From Thermoleophilaceae bacterium (lineage in GTDB: Bacteria; Actinomycetota; Thermoleophilia; Solirubrobacterales; JACPNS01), in NCBI GenBank assembly GCA_016462645.1, contig JAEMSX010000014.1, forward strand, positions 1-64,000: 64,000 nt of DNA. Reading direction: 5' to 3'. The number at the start of each line of letters is the position of its first letter. Position 1 is the first letter of the stretch. The position numbers and the translations under genes were made by a program. The notes under the pieces are model-generated. The model was not told the origin of the DNA. It did no database searches and saw nothing but the letters and a program-made list of their open reading frames with translations. Of this stretch, positions 1 to 9,531 are shown piece by piece.

Positions 1-191
1 GCTCTAGGCACCGGGCGGAGATTCGGCGTTACTCATGGATTCGGCGCGAACGGTATTGCGTCATTCAGACGCACCGCGGCTCTTTTTTCCTCGGAGGACG
101 TCCGATGGAGTTGGCGGGATTACTACAGTCCGTCGTAGTTTGAAAACCAGGTTCACCATCCGCCAAGCGCGGCTCAAGATCGTGCAGCTTA

Positions 192-938
192 ATGACTAAC
201 TCTCCGGGTCTGATGCTCGCAGCCGCCGCCGGGTTTGTCTCTTTTCTGTCGCCCTGCTGCCTCCCGCTGGTCCCGGGGTATCTCGCGGTAGTGACCGGTG
301 AAAGCGCTTCAGAGATCACGAAACCTGGGCTGCGTGCGATGAGCCGCGCGTTTTTGTTTGTCGCGACGTTCTCCTCCATCTTCGTTCTGGTCGGGCTAAG
401 CGCGACGGCGGCAGGATCATTCATCACCGGAAATCAAGAGTTGCTCACGAAAGTCGCGGGACTCTCGATTGCCGTGATGGGCGTGATCTTCGTCGCATCG
501 ACCGTTGCGAATCGAATGAAGTTTTCGTGGCGCTCGAGTGCGCTGATTGAACGGGCAGAGAATGGCCGAGGGGCGCCAGTGATCGCAGGTGCCGCGTTCG
601 CGGTCGCATGGACGCCGTGCGTAGGACCGACGTTGGGAGCGATACTTGGGCTTGCGGCGCTGCAGGGTACGGCCGCGCAGGGCGCGCTACTCCTCGCCGC
701 CTATTCGGCCGGGTTGGCAATCCCGTTTCTGCTCACGGCAGCTGGCGTTCAGTTCTTACAGAATTCGTTCGGGTTCATCCGACGCCACTACGACGCGATA
801 CAGCTCGCGTCCGGACTCGTTTTGGTCGCTATCGGCGCGCTCGTCTTCTCAGGCGAATTCTTCCGCCTGAACATTTTGGCGCGAAGCTTCATCGATTCAA
901 CGGGGCTGGATTTTCTCGACTTTCTCTGGCGCATGTAG
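192..938 (+). CDS. ccdA: Cytochrome c biogenesis protein CcdA (DsbD transmembrane family)
   Basis: A 248-residue polytopic membrane protein whose TM1 carries the FLSPCCLPLVPGY signature and whose later segment carries WTPCVGPTLG. These are the two conserved cysteine regions of CcdA, which shuttles electrons from cytoplasmic thioredoxin across the membrane to extracytoplasmic thiol partners. About six hydrophobic segments are visible and the length is normal for the stand-alone family. The ATG start follows a stretch with no strong ribosome site. The next gene, 72 nt downstream, encodes a membrane-anchored extracytoplasmic protein that may be a partner. Family assignment is firm; the substrate (cytochrome c, or a copper or disulfide protein) is not shown. 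Confidence 0.9.
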   Translation: MTNSPGLMLAAAAGFVSFLSPCCLPLVPGYLAVVTGESASEITKPGLRAMSRAFLFVATFSSIFVLVGLSATAAGSFITGNQELLTKVAGLSIAVMGVIFVASTVANRMKFSWRSSALIERAENGRGAPVIAGAAFAVAWTPCVGPTLGAILGLAALQGTAAQGALLLAAYSAGLAIPFLLTAAGVQFLQNSFGFIRRHYDAIQLASGLVLVAIGALVFSGEFFRLNILARSFIDSTGLDFLDFLWRM

Positions 939-977
939 GCGGCCGTACACACAGATTCGATCCTGGACATCGGCGTA

Positions 978-996
978 CTACTACGCGTTGTAGTAG
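978..996. promoter_or_regulatory. Inverted repeat between ccdA and next gene
   Basis: CTACTAC and GTAGTAG are perfect 7-bp arms around a 5-nt spacer, 15 nt before the next ATG. A looser ACTAC/GTAGT pair lies at 122-139 upstream of ccdA. The ACTAC...GTAGT layout resembles operators of BlaI/CopY-type repressors, which would suit a copper or envelope-stress locus, but no such repressor gene is visible. It could also act as an RNA hairpin. Confidence 0.35.
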
Positions 997-1010
997 CGTG
1001 CCCCGCAGAT

Positions 1011-1718
1011 ATGGCTAGTCGGGAAGCAAAGAAGGCCGCCGCAAGAGAACAGCGGATTGCGGCAGAGCAGGCAGCCGCTGATCGGAAGGCCAGGCGCGCC
1101 AAAGCACGCCTGATCGGCGGCGGTGCCCTCGTCGCGCTCGTGCTGGTCGCCATCGCGGCCGGCCTCGCGCTGAACAAGACTTCGCGCGCCGACGACGCTG
1201 TGGAGCGGAATGCAACGCTTTCGCGCGATAACTTGCCGGGCCTCCAGGAAACGACGCCACCCTGGCCCCCCGAGTACACCAAGCTGGCCGACAGAATCGC
1301 TCAACTCAAGCTGCCATTGAGCGGCGACGAGTCCTACCACTTCCACGTTCTGGTCAGCGTTTACATCGATGGCAAACGTGAAGAGGTTCCTCAAGACATT
1401 GGGATTGAGCCAGGCGCGAGCACGATGTCGCCGATTCATACACACGACGCGAAAGGCGTGGTCCATATCGAGGCGTCCGAGAAGTTTCCGTTCCGGCTCG
1501 GCGACGTTTTCGGCGTCTGGGGTGTTCCGTTGACTTCAACGACTATCGGCGGGTACCAGGCCTCCGGTGGTGAAAGCGTTTACGTATATGTGAACGGCAA
1601 GCGAATGTCGCAGAACTCCTCCTACAAGCTGAAGGACCGAGACAACGTTGTTGTGGGATATGGAACTGCGACTTCATTTCCTCACGAGCCGCCGTCGGGT
1701 GAGCTCGACTCGATCTAG
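1011..1718 (+). CDS. Membrane-anchored protein of unknown function, HFH/HTH-containing extracytoplasmic domain
   Basis: 235 residues. The first 35 are highly charged and cytoplasmic (rich in Ala, Lys and Arg), followed by one TM helix at about 37-55 and an extracytoplasmic domain. That domain has a YHFHVLVSVYIDGK segment, an IHTHDAKGVVHIE segment and a C-terminal YVYVNGKR beta unit. The clustered histidines suggest a metal-binding or cupin-like surface, but I recognise no named family. It follows ccdA closely in the same direction, so the two may form a unit delivering reductant or metal outside the membrane. Function is inferred from position only. Confidence 0.65.
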   Translation: MASREAKKAAAREQRIAAEQAAADRKARRAKARLIGGGALVALVLVAIAAGLALNKTSRADDAVERNATLSRDNLPGLQETTPPWPPEYTKLADRIAQLKLPLSGDESYHFHVLVSVYIDGKREEVPQDIGIEPGASTMSPIHTHDAKGVVHIEASEKFPFRLGDVFGVWGVPLTSTTIGGYQASGGESVYVYVNGKRMSQNSSYKLKDRDNVVVGYGTATSFPHEPPSGELDSI

Positions 1719-1818
1719 CGCCGGACCCCAGAGCGCGCTCGTTGCCCCAGTCTGAGCGGATCCACAAACGATCTCCGCGTGTGTGCCATCCACCTTCAAG
1801 ACCTGAGAGGTTGTAGCA

Positions 1819-4188
1819 ATGTCAACGCGAGTGCTCGATTCCGACGCAGCTGGAGCCGTGGACGCCTATTGGCGAGCGGCGAATTACCTCTCGGTTGGCC
1901 AGATCTATCTACTTGACAACCCGCTGCTCACGCGACCACTTTCGATCGCCGACACCAAACCCCGCCTCCTGGGCCACTGGGGAACGACTCCGGGGCTCAA
2001 CTTCGTTTACGCCCACTTCAATCGTGCAATCAAGGCTCACGATCTGAACGCGATCTTTGTTACCGGCCCAGGCCACGGCGGTCCCGGCCTCGTTGCCAAT
2101 TCATACCTCGAAGGCACGTATTCGGAGACGTATCCCAAGATCAGCCGTGATGAGGACGGGCTGAGAAGGCTGTTCCGTCAGTTTTCCTTTCCCGGCGGTA
2201 TACCGAGTCACGTGGCTCCAGAAACACCAGGATCGATCAATGAGGGCGGAGAGCTCGGGTATTCACTCGCACACGCATACGGCGCGGCCTTTGACAACCC
2301 CGACCTCCTCGTGTGCTGTGTCATTGGCGACGGGGAAGCCGAGACGGGCGCACTCGCGGCCAGTTGGCATTCGAACAAATTTGTCAACCCGACACGCGAT
2401 GGCGCGGTACTTCCGATCCTTCATCTCAACGGTTACAAGATCGCAAATCCGACCGTCCTTGCCCGGATCCCCCGAGAAGAGCTGAAATCGCTGCTGGAGG
2501 GCTACGGCCACAAGCCGATTTTCGTAGAAGGCGATGACCCCGAGGAGATGCACCAGTTGATGGCCGGCGCGATCGATGATGCGCTCGGAGAGATCCGCGA
2601 GATCAAACATGCGGCGTCGCAGGGTCGCGTCATCGATCGCCCACGCTGGCCGGCAATCGTTCTGAACACCCCGAAGGGCTGGACAGGCCCGAAATTCGTC
2701 GACGGCCTTCCGGCAGAGGGATCTTTTCGATCCCACCAGGTTCCGCTCGCCAATCTCGCCGAAAATCCAGAGCACCTGGCACAACTCGAATCGTGGCTCC
2801 GCTCATACCGGCCCGAAGAATTGTTCGACTCCAACGGGTCGGTGCGTGGCGAGATAGCGGCAACCGCTCCGGTGGGAACCGCGCGGATGAGTGGCAATCC
2901 ACAGGCAAACGGCGGAGTGCCGCTTCGCGACCTGGACCTCCCCCCGTTCACGGACTACGCGGTCGATGTCCCTGCGCCGACCACTACCGCCAGCTCCGCA
3001 ACCACGGTTCTCGGAGCGTGGCTGCGCGACACGATCCGGGCCAATCCTGACAACTTCCGGTTGATGGGCCCGGACGAGACCGCCTCGAATCGGTTGGGGG
3101 CAGTTTTTGAGACCACGACGCGTGCCTGGAGCGCCGAAGTACGCGAGTCTGACGACCACCTGTCGCCGGACGGACGGGTGATGGAGGTGCTCAGCGAGCA
3201 TCTCTGCCAGGGATGGCTTGAGGGCTATCTACTTACGGGGCGACACGGCGTTTTCAACTGTTACGAGGCATTCGTACACATCGTCGACTCGATGTTCAAT
3301 CAACACGCGAAGTGGCTCAAGGTCGCGCGCGGTATTCCATGGCGCGCGCCGGTCGGATCCTTCAACTACTTGCTCAGCTCGCACGTATGGCGGCAAGATC
3401 ACAACGGCTTTTCGCATCAGGACCCGGGCTTCATCGATCACGTTGTGAACAAGACCTCGGAGGTGATTCGGGTCTACCTTCCGCCCGACGCCAACTGCCT
3501 GCTGAGCGTGGCCGACCATTGCCTGCGATCGCGTGATTACGTCAACGTGATTGTCGCGGGCAAGCAACCGGCTCCGAACTTTCTCACGATTGAGCAGGCG
3601 TCCGACCACTGCCGCAGGGGAATTGGTATCTGGGATTGGGCAAGCTCGGACGCCGGTGATGACCCAGATGTTGTGCTCGCCTGCGCAGGTGACGTGCCGA
3701 CGATGGAGGCCGTCGCTGCCACCGCGATTCTTCGTGCACGAGTTCCACAGTTGCGAGTCAGATTCCTGAACGTTGTTGACCTGATGCGCCTGCAGCCAGA
3801 GTCAGAACACCCACACGGGCTTTCCGACGGCGAGTTCGACGCTCTTTTCACGACAGATCAGCCGGTGGTGTTTGCCTACCACGGTTACCCGTGGCTGATT
3901 CACCGCCTGACATATCGGCGAAAGAGCTGCAAAAACATTCACGTGCGTGGTTACAAAGAGCAAGGAACTACGACCACGCCTTTCGACATGTTGATGCTCA
4001 ACGACATGGATCGGTTTCAACTGGTCATCGACGTAATCGATCGCGTCTCGAAAGCAAGGGAGGCGTCGCCGGAGCTTCGCGAAGAGATGATTGCCGAGAG
4101 GCGTAGACATCGCGAACACACTCGCGAATTCGGAGATGACATGGAGGACGTGATGGGTTGTAATTGGCCCGCCGGCGAAGTGGAATGA
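1819..4188 (+). CDS. xfp: Phosphoketolase (xylulose-5-phosphate/fructose-6-phosphate)
   Basis: A full-length 789-residue ThDP enzyme that splits xylulose 5-phosphate (and often fructose 6-phosphate) with phosphate to acetyl phosphate plus a triose or tetrose phosphate. Visible signatures include [19 protein letters not shown] near residue 90, the EGGELGYSL segment and the ThDP-binding [11 protein letters not shown] motif with [11 protein letters not shown] downstream, and family-typical C-terminal blocks. An ATG with AGAGG upstream sets the start. Its stop overlaps the acetate kinase start (ATGA), so acetyl phosphate passes directly to ATP synthesis and acetate. This is a complete phosphoketolase bypass in two genes. 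Confidence 0.95.
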   Translation: MSTRVLDSDAAGAVDAYWRAANYLSVGQIYLLDNPLLTRPLSIADTKPRLLGHWGTTPGLNFVYAHFNRAIKAHDLNAIFVTGPGHGGPGLVANSYLEGTYSETYPKISRDEDGLRRLFRQFSFPGGIPSHVAPETPGSINEGGELGYSLAHAYGAAFDNPDLLVCCVIGDGEAETGALAASWHSNKFVNPTRDGAVLPILHLNGYKIANPTVLARIPREELKSLLEGYGHKPIFVEGDDPEEMHQLMAGAIDDALGEIREIKHAASQGRVIDRPRWPAIVLNTPKGWTGPKFVDGLPAEGSFRSHQVPLANLAENPEHLAQLESWLRSYRPEELFDSNGSVRGEIAATAPVGTARMSGNPQANGGVPLRDLDLPPFTDYAVDVPAPTTTASSATTVLGAWLRDTIRANPDNFRLMGPDETASNRLGAVFETTTRAWSAEVRESDDHLSPDGRVMEVLSEHLCQGWLEGYLLTGRHGVFNCYEAFVHIVDSMFNQHAKWLKVARGIPWRAPVGSFNYLLSSHVWRQDHNGFSHQDPGFIDHVVNKTSEVIRVYLPPDANCLLSVADHCLRSRDYVNVIVAGKQPAPNFLTIEQASDHCRRGIGIWDWASSDAGDDPDVVLACAGDVPTMEAVAATAILRARVPQLRVRFLNVVDLMRLQPESEHPHGLSDGEFDALFTTDQPVVFAYHGYPWLIHRLTYRRKSCKNIHVRGYKEQGTTTTPFDMLMLNDMDRFQLVIDVIDRVSKAREASPELREEMIAERRRHREHTREFGDDMEDVMGCNWPAGEVE

Positions 4189-5372
4189 GCCAGCCGATGC
4201 GCGTGCTCGTCGTGAACGCGGGCTCAAGCAGTCTGAAGTTGACTGTGCTCGATGAGGCGAATCACGTTTTCGTATCCAAAAAGATCGCGGCACAAGAGGG
4301 GCACTTTGGTCAAGAGGAAGTGCTCGAGTTTCTTGCAGAGCACGCGCCTTCGATCGACGCCGTCGGCTACCGCGTCGTCCACGGCGGCGAGTTGTTCGCT
4401 TCCGCGACGAAGATCGATGACGACGTGATCGAAGGCCTGCGAGACCTCACAGAAGTCGCGCCAATCCATCAACGGGCATCGATTGCAGCGATTGGACTTG
4501 TGTCAGCTCATCTGCCGCATGTCCCAGCGGTCGCGTGCTTTGACACAACATTTCACGCGACTATTCCCGCTGCGGCCCAGACGTACGCGGTCCCTCGTTC
4601 GTGGCGCGAGCGCTGGGGAATCCGTCGCTACGGGTTCCACGGACTGTCGCACGATTACGCGTCGCAGCGGGCGAGCCAGATGCTCGAGATTCCGCCGGCA
4701 CAACTCCGGGTTGTGAGTTGCCACCTGGGCGCTGGCGCATCTCTCGCAGCGGTTCAGAATGGTCAATCGGTCGACACGACCATGGGCTTCACTCCACTCG
4801 AGGGTCTCGTCATGGCCAGCCGCTCCGGATCTGTCGACCCCGGAATGCTTATCTGGTTGCTCGAAAGCGGCCGAATCGAACTTTCTGAGCTGAGCAATGG
4901 ACTCGAGTACGAATCTGGACTGGTCGGCCTCGCAGGCACTCCGGACATGCGCGAGGTGATTGAACGGTCAAACGAAGGCGAGCCGGATGCCGCGCTCGCG
5001 TTGGACGTCTACACGCACCGACTGCGCGCTTCTATCGCCATGATGGCGGCGGCTATGGGCGGACTCGACGTTGTGGTGTTCACCGGTGGCGTCGGCGAGC
5101 GAGCGCCAAGGATTCGAGCTTCCACCGGCTCGACACTGGAAATGTTCGGGGCGCAGATCGATGCGGCAAAGAACGAGGCCGCGGAGGGCGACTCAATCAT
5201 CAGTGCGAGTGGATCCAGGGCCGCGGTCCTTGTGGTGGAGGCGCGTGAGGACGTCGTGGTCGCGCGGAGCGCACGCGCCCTGCTGCGTGAACCAGCCCTC
5301 GACAACGACCGAGACGCGCTTCATGACGCCCGGGCTAGTCGACGACAGGAGACGGAAGCCGAAGACGCTTAA
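4185..5372 (+). CDS. ackA: Acetate kinase
   Basis: About 395 residues with the ASKHA-fold signatures [10 protein letters not shown] at the N-terminus, [31 protein letters not shown] and VFTGGVGE. It converts acetyl phosphate plus ADP to acetate plus ATP. The start is taken at the ATG of the ATGA overlap with the phosphoketolase stop, which puts the phosphate-binding motif ten residues in as usual. An in-frame ATG 21 nt further up is less likely. The last ~38 nt overlap the 3' end of the convergent P-type ATPase gene, so the two genes share a tail on opposite strands. Confidence 0.95.
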   Translation: MSQPMRVLVVNAGSSSLKLTVLDEANHVFVSKKIAAQEGHFGQEEVLEFLAEHAPSIDAVGYRVVHGGELFASATKIDDDVIEGLRDLTEVAPIHQRASIAAIGLVSAHLPHVPAVACFDTTFHATIPAAAQTYAVPRSWRERWGIRRYGFHGLSHDYASQRASQMLEIPPAQLRVVSCHLGAGASLAAVQNGQSVDTTMGFTPLEGLVMASRSGSVDPGMLIWLLESGRIELSELSNGLEYESGLVGLAGTPDMREVIERSNEGEPDAALALDVYTHRLRASIAMMAAAMGGLDVVVFTGGVGERAPRIRASTGSTLEMFGAQIDAAKNEAAEGDSIISASGSRAAVLVVEAREDVVVARSARALLREPALDNDRDALHDARASRRQETEAEDA

Positions 5373-7659
5373 GCATCAGAGCGTTCACGGCAACAATCAG
5401 GCTCGAGCCCGCCATCGTCAAGGCGGCAATTTCGGGCCGAAGCACCAGACCAGTGGAAGGCTCAAAAACGCCAGCGGCGATCGGCAGGGCGATCGAGTTG
5501 TAGCCGACTGCCCAGGCGAGGTTCTGACGCATCTTGCGCAGCGTGCCGCGTCCGATTTCGAGTCCGATCGGCACGTCCAGCGGGTCAGAGCGCATCAGTA
5601 CAAGGTCTGCGGTCTCGATCGCAACGTCAGTACCGGCTCCGATGGCGAGGCCAAGATCAGCTTGCGCAAGGGCGGGAGCGTCATTTACGCCATCCCCAAC
5701 CATCGCAACTTTGGTCCCATCGGCCTGCAACTCGGCGATCTTTGCCGCCTTGTCGCCGGGCAACACCTCGGCGAGCACCTTGTCGATCCCGAGTTGCGCG
5801 CCGATTCGACGGGCCGTCTCGTAGTTGTCTCCGCTCAACATCACGACGCTCACTCCGGATTCGTGCAGCGCAGCCACCGCGGCCGCAGCGGTTGGTCGCA
5901 CCGCATCCGCGATCGCGATCAGGCCGGCTGCGTGGCCGTCAATCGCGACTTGCACGACCGTCTGTCCGACGCTTGCCAGCTCATCGCGCTTCGCACCCAG
6001 CGGGCCCATCTCGACGCCCTCGCGCTCCATCAGCCGGGCGTTGCCAACGAGGACTCGCCGCCCTTCAACGGTGGCGGAGGCGCCGTGCCCCGGCACATTC
6101 TCAAAATCGCTGATCTGAGCCTGGGCAAGTTGCTGATCATCCGCGCGTTGCACAATCGCCTTCGCTAGCGGATGTTCGGACGAGCGCTCCACGGCCGCGA
6201 CAAGCCGGAGCACTTCGGATTCGTCGAATGAATCAACGTGCATCTCAACAACTTCCGGCTCACCCTTGGTCAACGTTCCGGTCTTGTCCATCACAACGGT
6301 CTGAATCCGCGCGGAGGTTTCTAGCGCCGACGCATTCTTGAACAAGATCCCGCGCTCAGCGCCAAGTCCGGTCCCGACCATGATCGCGGTCGGCGTGGCA
6401 AGACCGAGAGCGTCGGGGCAGGTGACGACGACAACCGTGATCGCGAAAAGCATCGCCTCGCTGAATGGCACGTTGCCAAAAATCAGCCAGGCCGCGAGCG
6501 TCGCGACGCCTCCGACAAGTGCCACGAAAACCAGCCAAAAAGCCGCGCGGTCGGCCAATCTCTGACCCGGTGCCTTCGAACTCTGAGCTTCTTGTACGAG
6601 TTTGACGATCTGGGCGAGCGCCGTGTCGCTACCGACCTTGGTCGCCCTCGCGCGGAGCGTTCCGTTGATGTTGATAGTCGCGCCAGTCACCTCCGAGCCG
6701 ACGGTTTTGTGCACAGGGAGCGACTCCCCGGTGACCATCGACTCGTCGACCTCACTTTCGCCCTCTTCCACCTCAGCATCGACAGCAATCTTCGATCCGG
6801 GCCGCACGATCAAGATGTCGCCGACTCGAACGTCCGAAGTTGCAATCTCAAAAGTGACGCCGTCGCGTTCGACCAACGCTTTGGCGGGCGAGAGATTCAA
6901 CAACGTGCGAATGGCCTCGTTGGCCCCACCGCGGGCACGCATCTCGAACCAGTGGCCGAGGAGCACGAACGAAGCCAGCACCGCCGCGGCCTCGTAGAAC
7001 ACCTCTCCCCCACCGGTGAGCGTGACTATCAGCGAATACAGCCACCCCGATCCGACCGCCACCGCGACCAGCACCATCATGTCGAGCGTCCTGGCACGAA
7101 GCGCTCTCACCGCGCCGGTGAAGAAGATCTGGCACGAGTAGAAGATCACCGGCAGGCTCAGCAGCAATTGCCAAACGTCATTGCGCAATCCAAATGGCGG
7201 CGCGGCGCTGAATCCGATTACCTCACTGCCGATCGGCGACCACAGCACGATCGGGATGGCGAAAAAGACGGCCACGAAAAAGCGATTCCGCATGTCGGCG
7301 ACCATCGCGTCCATCGACATCCCGGCGTGACCGCCGTGTCCCATGACTTCATCAGGAGAGCGCTCGCTGTGCGAATCGTGTTCGTGCGGTTCGCCCGCAG
7401 CATGCTCGCCCTGCTCGGCAGCAGGGTCACACAGATGATTTGGGACCGACTGCCCCGCGCAGTGATAGCCGCAGTCGTCCACGACCTGTCGCAAGTCGGC
7501 AAGTGACACTCGGTCGCCGTCGTAGCGCACGGCGGCAGTCTGCGCGACCGGATTCACGTCAACCGACTCGACTCCGTCAACCGCTCCGACCACGCGACTG
7601 ACAACGGCCGATTCAGAGGCCCGCAAAATCGGCCTCACGTCCAGTACGGCGTCATACAT
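5335..7659 (-). CDS. Heavy-metal P1B-type ATPase with CPD metal motif (copper-type)
   Basis: About 775-785 residues. The N-terminal HMA-like domain lacks the usual CxxC pair. A His-rich linker (about residues 100-123) follows, then eight TM helices, the TGES actuator motif, the metal motif [16 protein letters not shown] with the phosphorylated Asp, and [11 protein letters not shown] in place of the classical CPC is the notable feature and may mark altered metal preference; copper is inferred from the neighbours. The ATG used has AGGAAAG upstream; another ATG ten codons earlier (7689) also has a plausible ribosome site. The gene is read toward ackA and overlaps its end. Confidence 0.88.
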   Translation of the reverse strand: MYDAVLDVRPILRASESAVVSRVVGAVDGVESVDVNPVAQTAAVRYDGDRVSLADLRQVVDDCGYHCAGQSVPNHLCDPAAEQGEHAAGEPHEHDSHSERSPDEVMGHGGHAGMSMDAMVADMRNRFFVAVFFAIPIVLWSPIGSEVIGFSAAPPFGLRNDVWQLLLSLPVIFYSCQIFFTGAVRALRARTLDMMVLVAVAVGSGWLYSLIVTLTGGGEVFYEAAAVLASFVLLGHWFEMRARGGANEAIRTLLNLSPAKALVERDGVTFEIATSDVRVGDILIVRPGSKIAVDAEVEEGESEVDESMVTGESLPVHKTVGSEVTGATININGTLRARATKVGSDTALAQIVKLVQEAQSSKAPGQRLADRAAFWLVFVALVGGVATLAAWLIFGNVPFSEAMLFAITVVVVTCPDALGLATPTAIMVGTGLGAERGILFKNASALETSARIQTVVMDKTGTLTKGEPEVVEMHVDSFDESEVLRLVAAVERSSEHPLAKAIVQRADDQQLAQAQISDFENVPGHGASATVEGRRVLVGNARLMEREGVEMGPLGAKRDELASVGQTVVQVAIDGHAAGLIAIADAVRPTAAAAVAALHESGVSVVMLSGDNYETARRIGAQLGIDKVLAEVLPGDKAAKIAELQADGTKVAMVGDGVNDAPALAQADLGLAIGAGTDVAIETADLVLMRSDPLDVPIGLEIGRGTLRKMRQNLAWAVGYNSIALPIAAGVFEPSTGLVLRPEIAALTMAGSSLIVAVNALMLKRLRLPSPVVD

Positions 7660-7758
7660 GTGCGCGTCTTTCCTGAGCGTCGAATTCATGAGCCGATCCT
7701 ACAAGCCGTCGTAACGCTCCAACCAACGGTCTTTGGATGTCGACGCTCGTTTCAGGGT

Positions 7759-8349
7759 TCAACGTGACGGGGATGCACCCTCTCTGCCCCTTGAACGGTC
7801 AGCGCGCAAAAGCGCGATGAGCTTCACTGCGACCACTACGAAAACGATCTCGATGAGCGGGAGCAAACTGTCCATGTCGACTCCTTCGTCGAAGCCGTCT
7901 GCGGGGATCAGCCAGGGGTGCGGTGAGCCGTTTGCGAGATGGAAGTTCAGATTCATGAAGATCGCACCAACAGACCCAAGCGCAACGGCCGACCATACGA
8001 CGAGCTCCTGGCGATAGCCGAGCCGGTGCCACCGAAACAAGAGCGCGACTGCCGCACCTATCAGAGCAACGCCGATGGCGACTTCACCGACTTCGATCAG
8101 GATCCCGAACGCCTTCGCGTTCGGGATGACGACCGAATCGAGAAAGGATTTGTACCAGCCGACTGTGCCTTCCGATTTCTCGGCCAGCTCACCGGCAAGT
8201 CCCGACGAAAATCCTCCGCGGCCCAGCTTCGTCAGGCCTGACATGAACCACTCATAGCCGACAAAGGCCATCACGACCCACAAACCCTTGCGCGCGAGCC
8301 TGCCGGCCTCGTCCTCTCGGAGTTGCCTGTTTTCGGAATGCGTATTCAT
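7759..8349 (-). CDS. DoxX-like / thiosulfate:quinone oxidoreductase-type membrane protein
   Basis: 196 residues with four or five hydrophobic segments and the DoxX-like opening RKGLWVVMAFVGYEWFMSGLTKL, then a long loop, a GILIEVGEVAIGVALIGAA helix and a C-terminal helix. DoxX-family proteins are small membrane proteins linked to quinone reduction or redox stress. The start is the ATG after GAGGAGAGGG; the same frame stays open further upstream but without family resemblance. It lies with three other small membrane proteins on the same strand between the ATPase and a two-component system, which suggests an envelope or metal-stress role. Confidence 0.7.
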   Translation of the reverse strand: MNTHSENRQLREDEAGRLARKGLWVVMAFVGYEWFMSGLTKLGRGGFSSGLAGELAEKSEGTVGWYKSFLDSVVIPNAKAFGILIEVGEVAIGVALIGAAVALLFRWHRLGYRQELVVWSAVALGSVGAIFMNLNFHLANGSPHPWLIPADGFDEGVDMDSLLPLIEIVFVVVAVKLIALLRADRSRGREGASPSR

Positions 8350-8399
8350 CGGTCCCTCTCCTCGACTTTCGCGTGCAGTTGACGCGGGTTGCTGGCGAT

Positions 8400-8831
8400 T
8401 TACTGGTGGTGCCCCGTGTGGCCACCCGACATTTCGGGCGCGGAGCTCTGGTGGGACCCTTGGTTGTCGCCACGGATCGCGGGGCCGATCAAAAGCGTCG
8501 ACACCGCAAATCCGGCCACGAAGAGCGCGAACAGGCCGCTCGGCACACTCCATCCTCCGGACCGTCGATGCACGCGAAGCAGCAGTGGAACGCTCGCAAT
8601 CAGTCCGATCAGGCCGAACAAGAGCGTTCCTCCAGTGCCGGCAATCAGCGCGGCTCCGACGATCGGCCCAGCATGGTGGAGCACGTGCGGAGCGATTCCA
8701 AGCACTACTGCGACGGCGGACGACAAGAGCGCAACAGTGCGAATGCGCCACGGCGGCCGTGGTGAATTCGACGGTTCGGCGTTACTCGATTCTGTCTTGG
8801 AAACTTCGGTGGTCGACGACGGTGTGCGCAC
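8400..8831 (-). CDS. Small membrane protein with His-rich C-terminus
   Basis: 143 residues from a GTG start. A polar Ser/Thr/Pro-rich N-terminus is followed by three hydrophobic helices (about 32-50, 55-80 and 100-118). The tail is short and ends GGHTGHHQ. I do not recognise the family, but similar proteins often sit in actinobacterial copper or mercury loci and the histidine tail would suit metal binding. It is upstream of the DoxX-like gene on the same strand with a 50-nt gap. Confidence 0.6.
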   Translation of the reverse strand: MRTPSSTTEVSKTESSNAEPSNSPRPPWRIRTVALLSSAVAVVLGIAPHVLHHAGPIVGAALIAGTGGTLLFGLIGLIASVPLLLRVHRRSGGWSVPSGLFALFVAGFAVSTLLIGPAIRGDNQGSHQSSAPEMSGGHTGHHQ

Positions 8832-8956
8832 GATCCGCCGCTAGGCCTGCGCAGTCGCGCTCGGTCCGGAACTCGACATAGTCGGCAACCGGGCAGCGAT
8901 CGTGCCCGCGCGCAAATTGATTGTCTCGAGCCGCGGCAGCGCGAGTTCGTGATCAG

Positions 8957-9166
8957 TCATGAGCGGTCAATCATTGCTCCCATCATCAGCGCCATCATGA
9001 GCAGACAGCCAACCGCGACGAGAAGAAAACCCGCCCCCACCACGCCGGTCACCACAAGGGCAACCGCGATGACGATCATCGGGACGCAGCAGGCAATCAT
9101 CATCCAGTGTTTGTGACCGCCGCCACGCTCGCCATCGTCGCCGCCGTTGTTTTCGGGGACACTCAT
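8957..9166 (-). CDS. Small two-helix membrane protein
   Basis: 69 residues starting MSVPENNGGDDGE. A polar, His-containing N-terminus is followed by two hydrophobic helices, with MIACCVPMIVIA in the first and a Met-rich second helix. The start is the ATG overlapping the stop of the upstream gene (ATGA) with GAGG before it. The CC pair and Met-rich helix fit a metal-handling neighbourhood, but the function is unknown. Confidence 0.6.
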   Translation of the reverse strand: MSVPENNGGDDGERGGGHKHWMMIACCVPMIVIAVALVVTGVVGAGFLLVAVGCLLMMALMMGAMIDRS

Positions 9167-9405
9167 GAGCGCCTCTGCACGGACGATGAAACATGGCCCA
9201 GCTTGGCGTAGAGCGGACAATGTCCCGTCAAGCCGGTCACGAGCAGATCAAGTCCAGCTGCCACGAGCAACAGCTCGAGCACCAGAGGCACGGTGCCGCC
9301 GCCGCCAGAGAACAGCAGGAGCAGCCCGGCGACGATGCCGAGTGCTCCTAACGCGATCCGACCCGCACGTTCAACGGTTGAAATATTCACACTCGGACGC
9401 GCCAT
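9163..9405 (-). CDS. DUF2892-type (YgaP-like) two-TM protein
   Basis: 80 residues. The opening MARPSVNISTVERAGRIALG and two TM helices ending in TGHCPLYAKLG match the inner-membrane YgaP-like/DUF2892 family, where the conserved HCPLY segment follows the second helix. The ATG has AGGAGC upstream. Translationally coupled (ATGA) to the following small membrane protein. The family is often fused or adjacent to rhodanese or metal-resistance genes; its exact activity is not known. Confidence 0.75.
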   Translation of the reverse strand: MARPSVNISTVERAGRIALGALGIVAGLLLLFSGGGGTVPLVLELLLVAAGLDLLVTGLTGHCPLYAKLGHVSSSVQRRS

Positions 9406-9531
9406 CGCTTCTGCTCCTAGTTTTTGGACCTGAATTCGGCCTTCACATCAACCTACACCCTTTTCTCCGACATTTTGTCGGAGGTTGCTGGATGAGTCCT
9501 TGAGTGCATTCGCGGCACGCTCAGAAATCCA

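Noticed and set aside
1-191. Partial gene at the left edge
   Set aside because: No frame shows coding features; only a loose inverted repeat near 122-139 is seen.
5071-6168. Plus-strand open frame of 365 codons
   Set aside because: Antisense to the P-type ATPase and overlapping the ackA 3' end; no recognisable protein features.
6592-7506. Plus-strand open frame of 304 codons
   Set aside because: Antisense to the N-terminal half of the ATPase; Arg/His-rich shadow translation.
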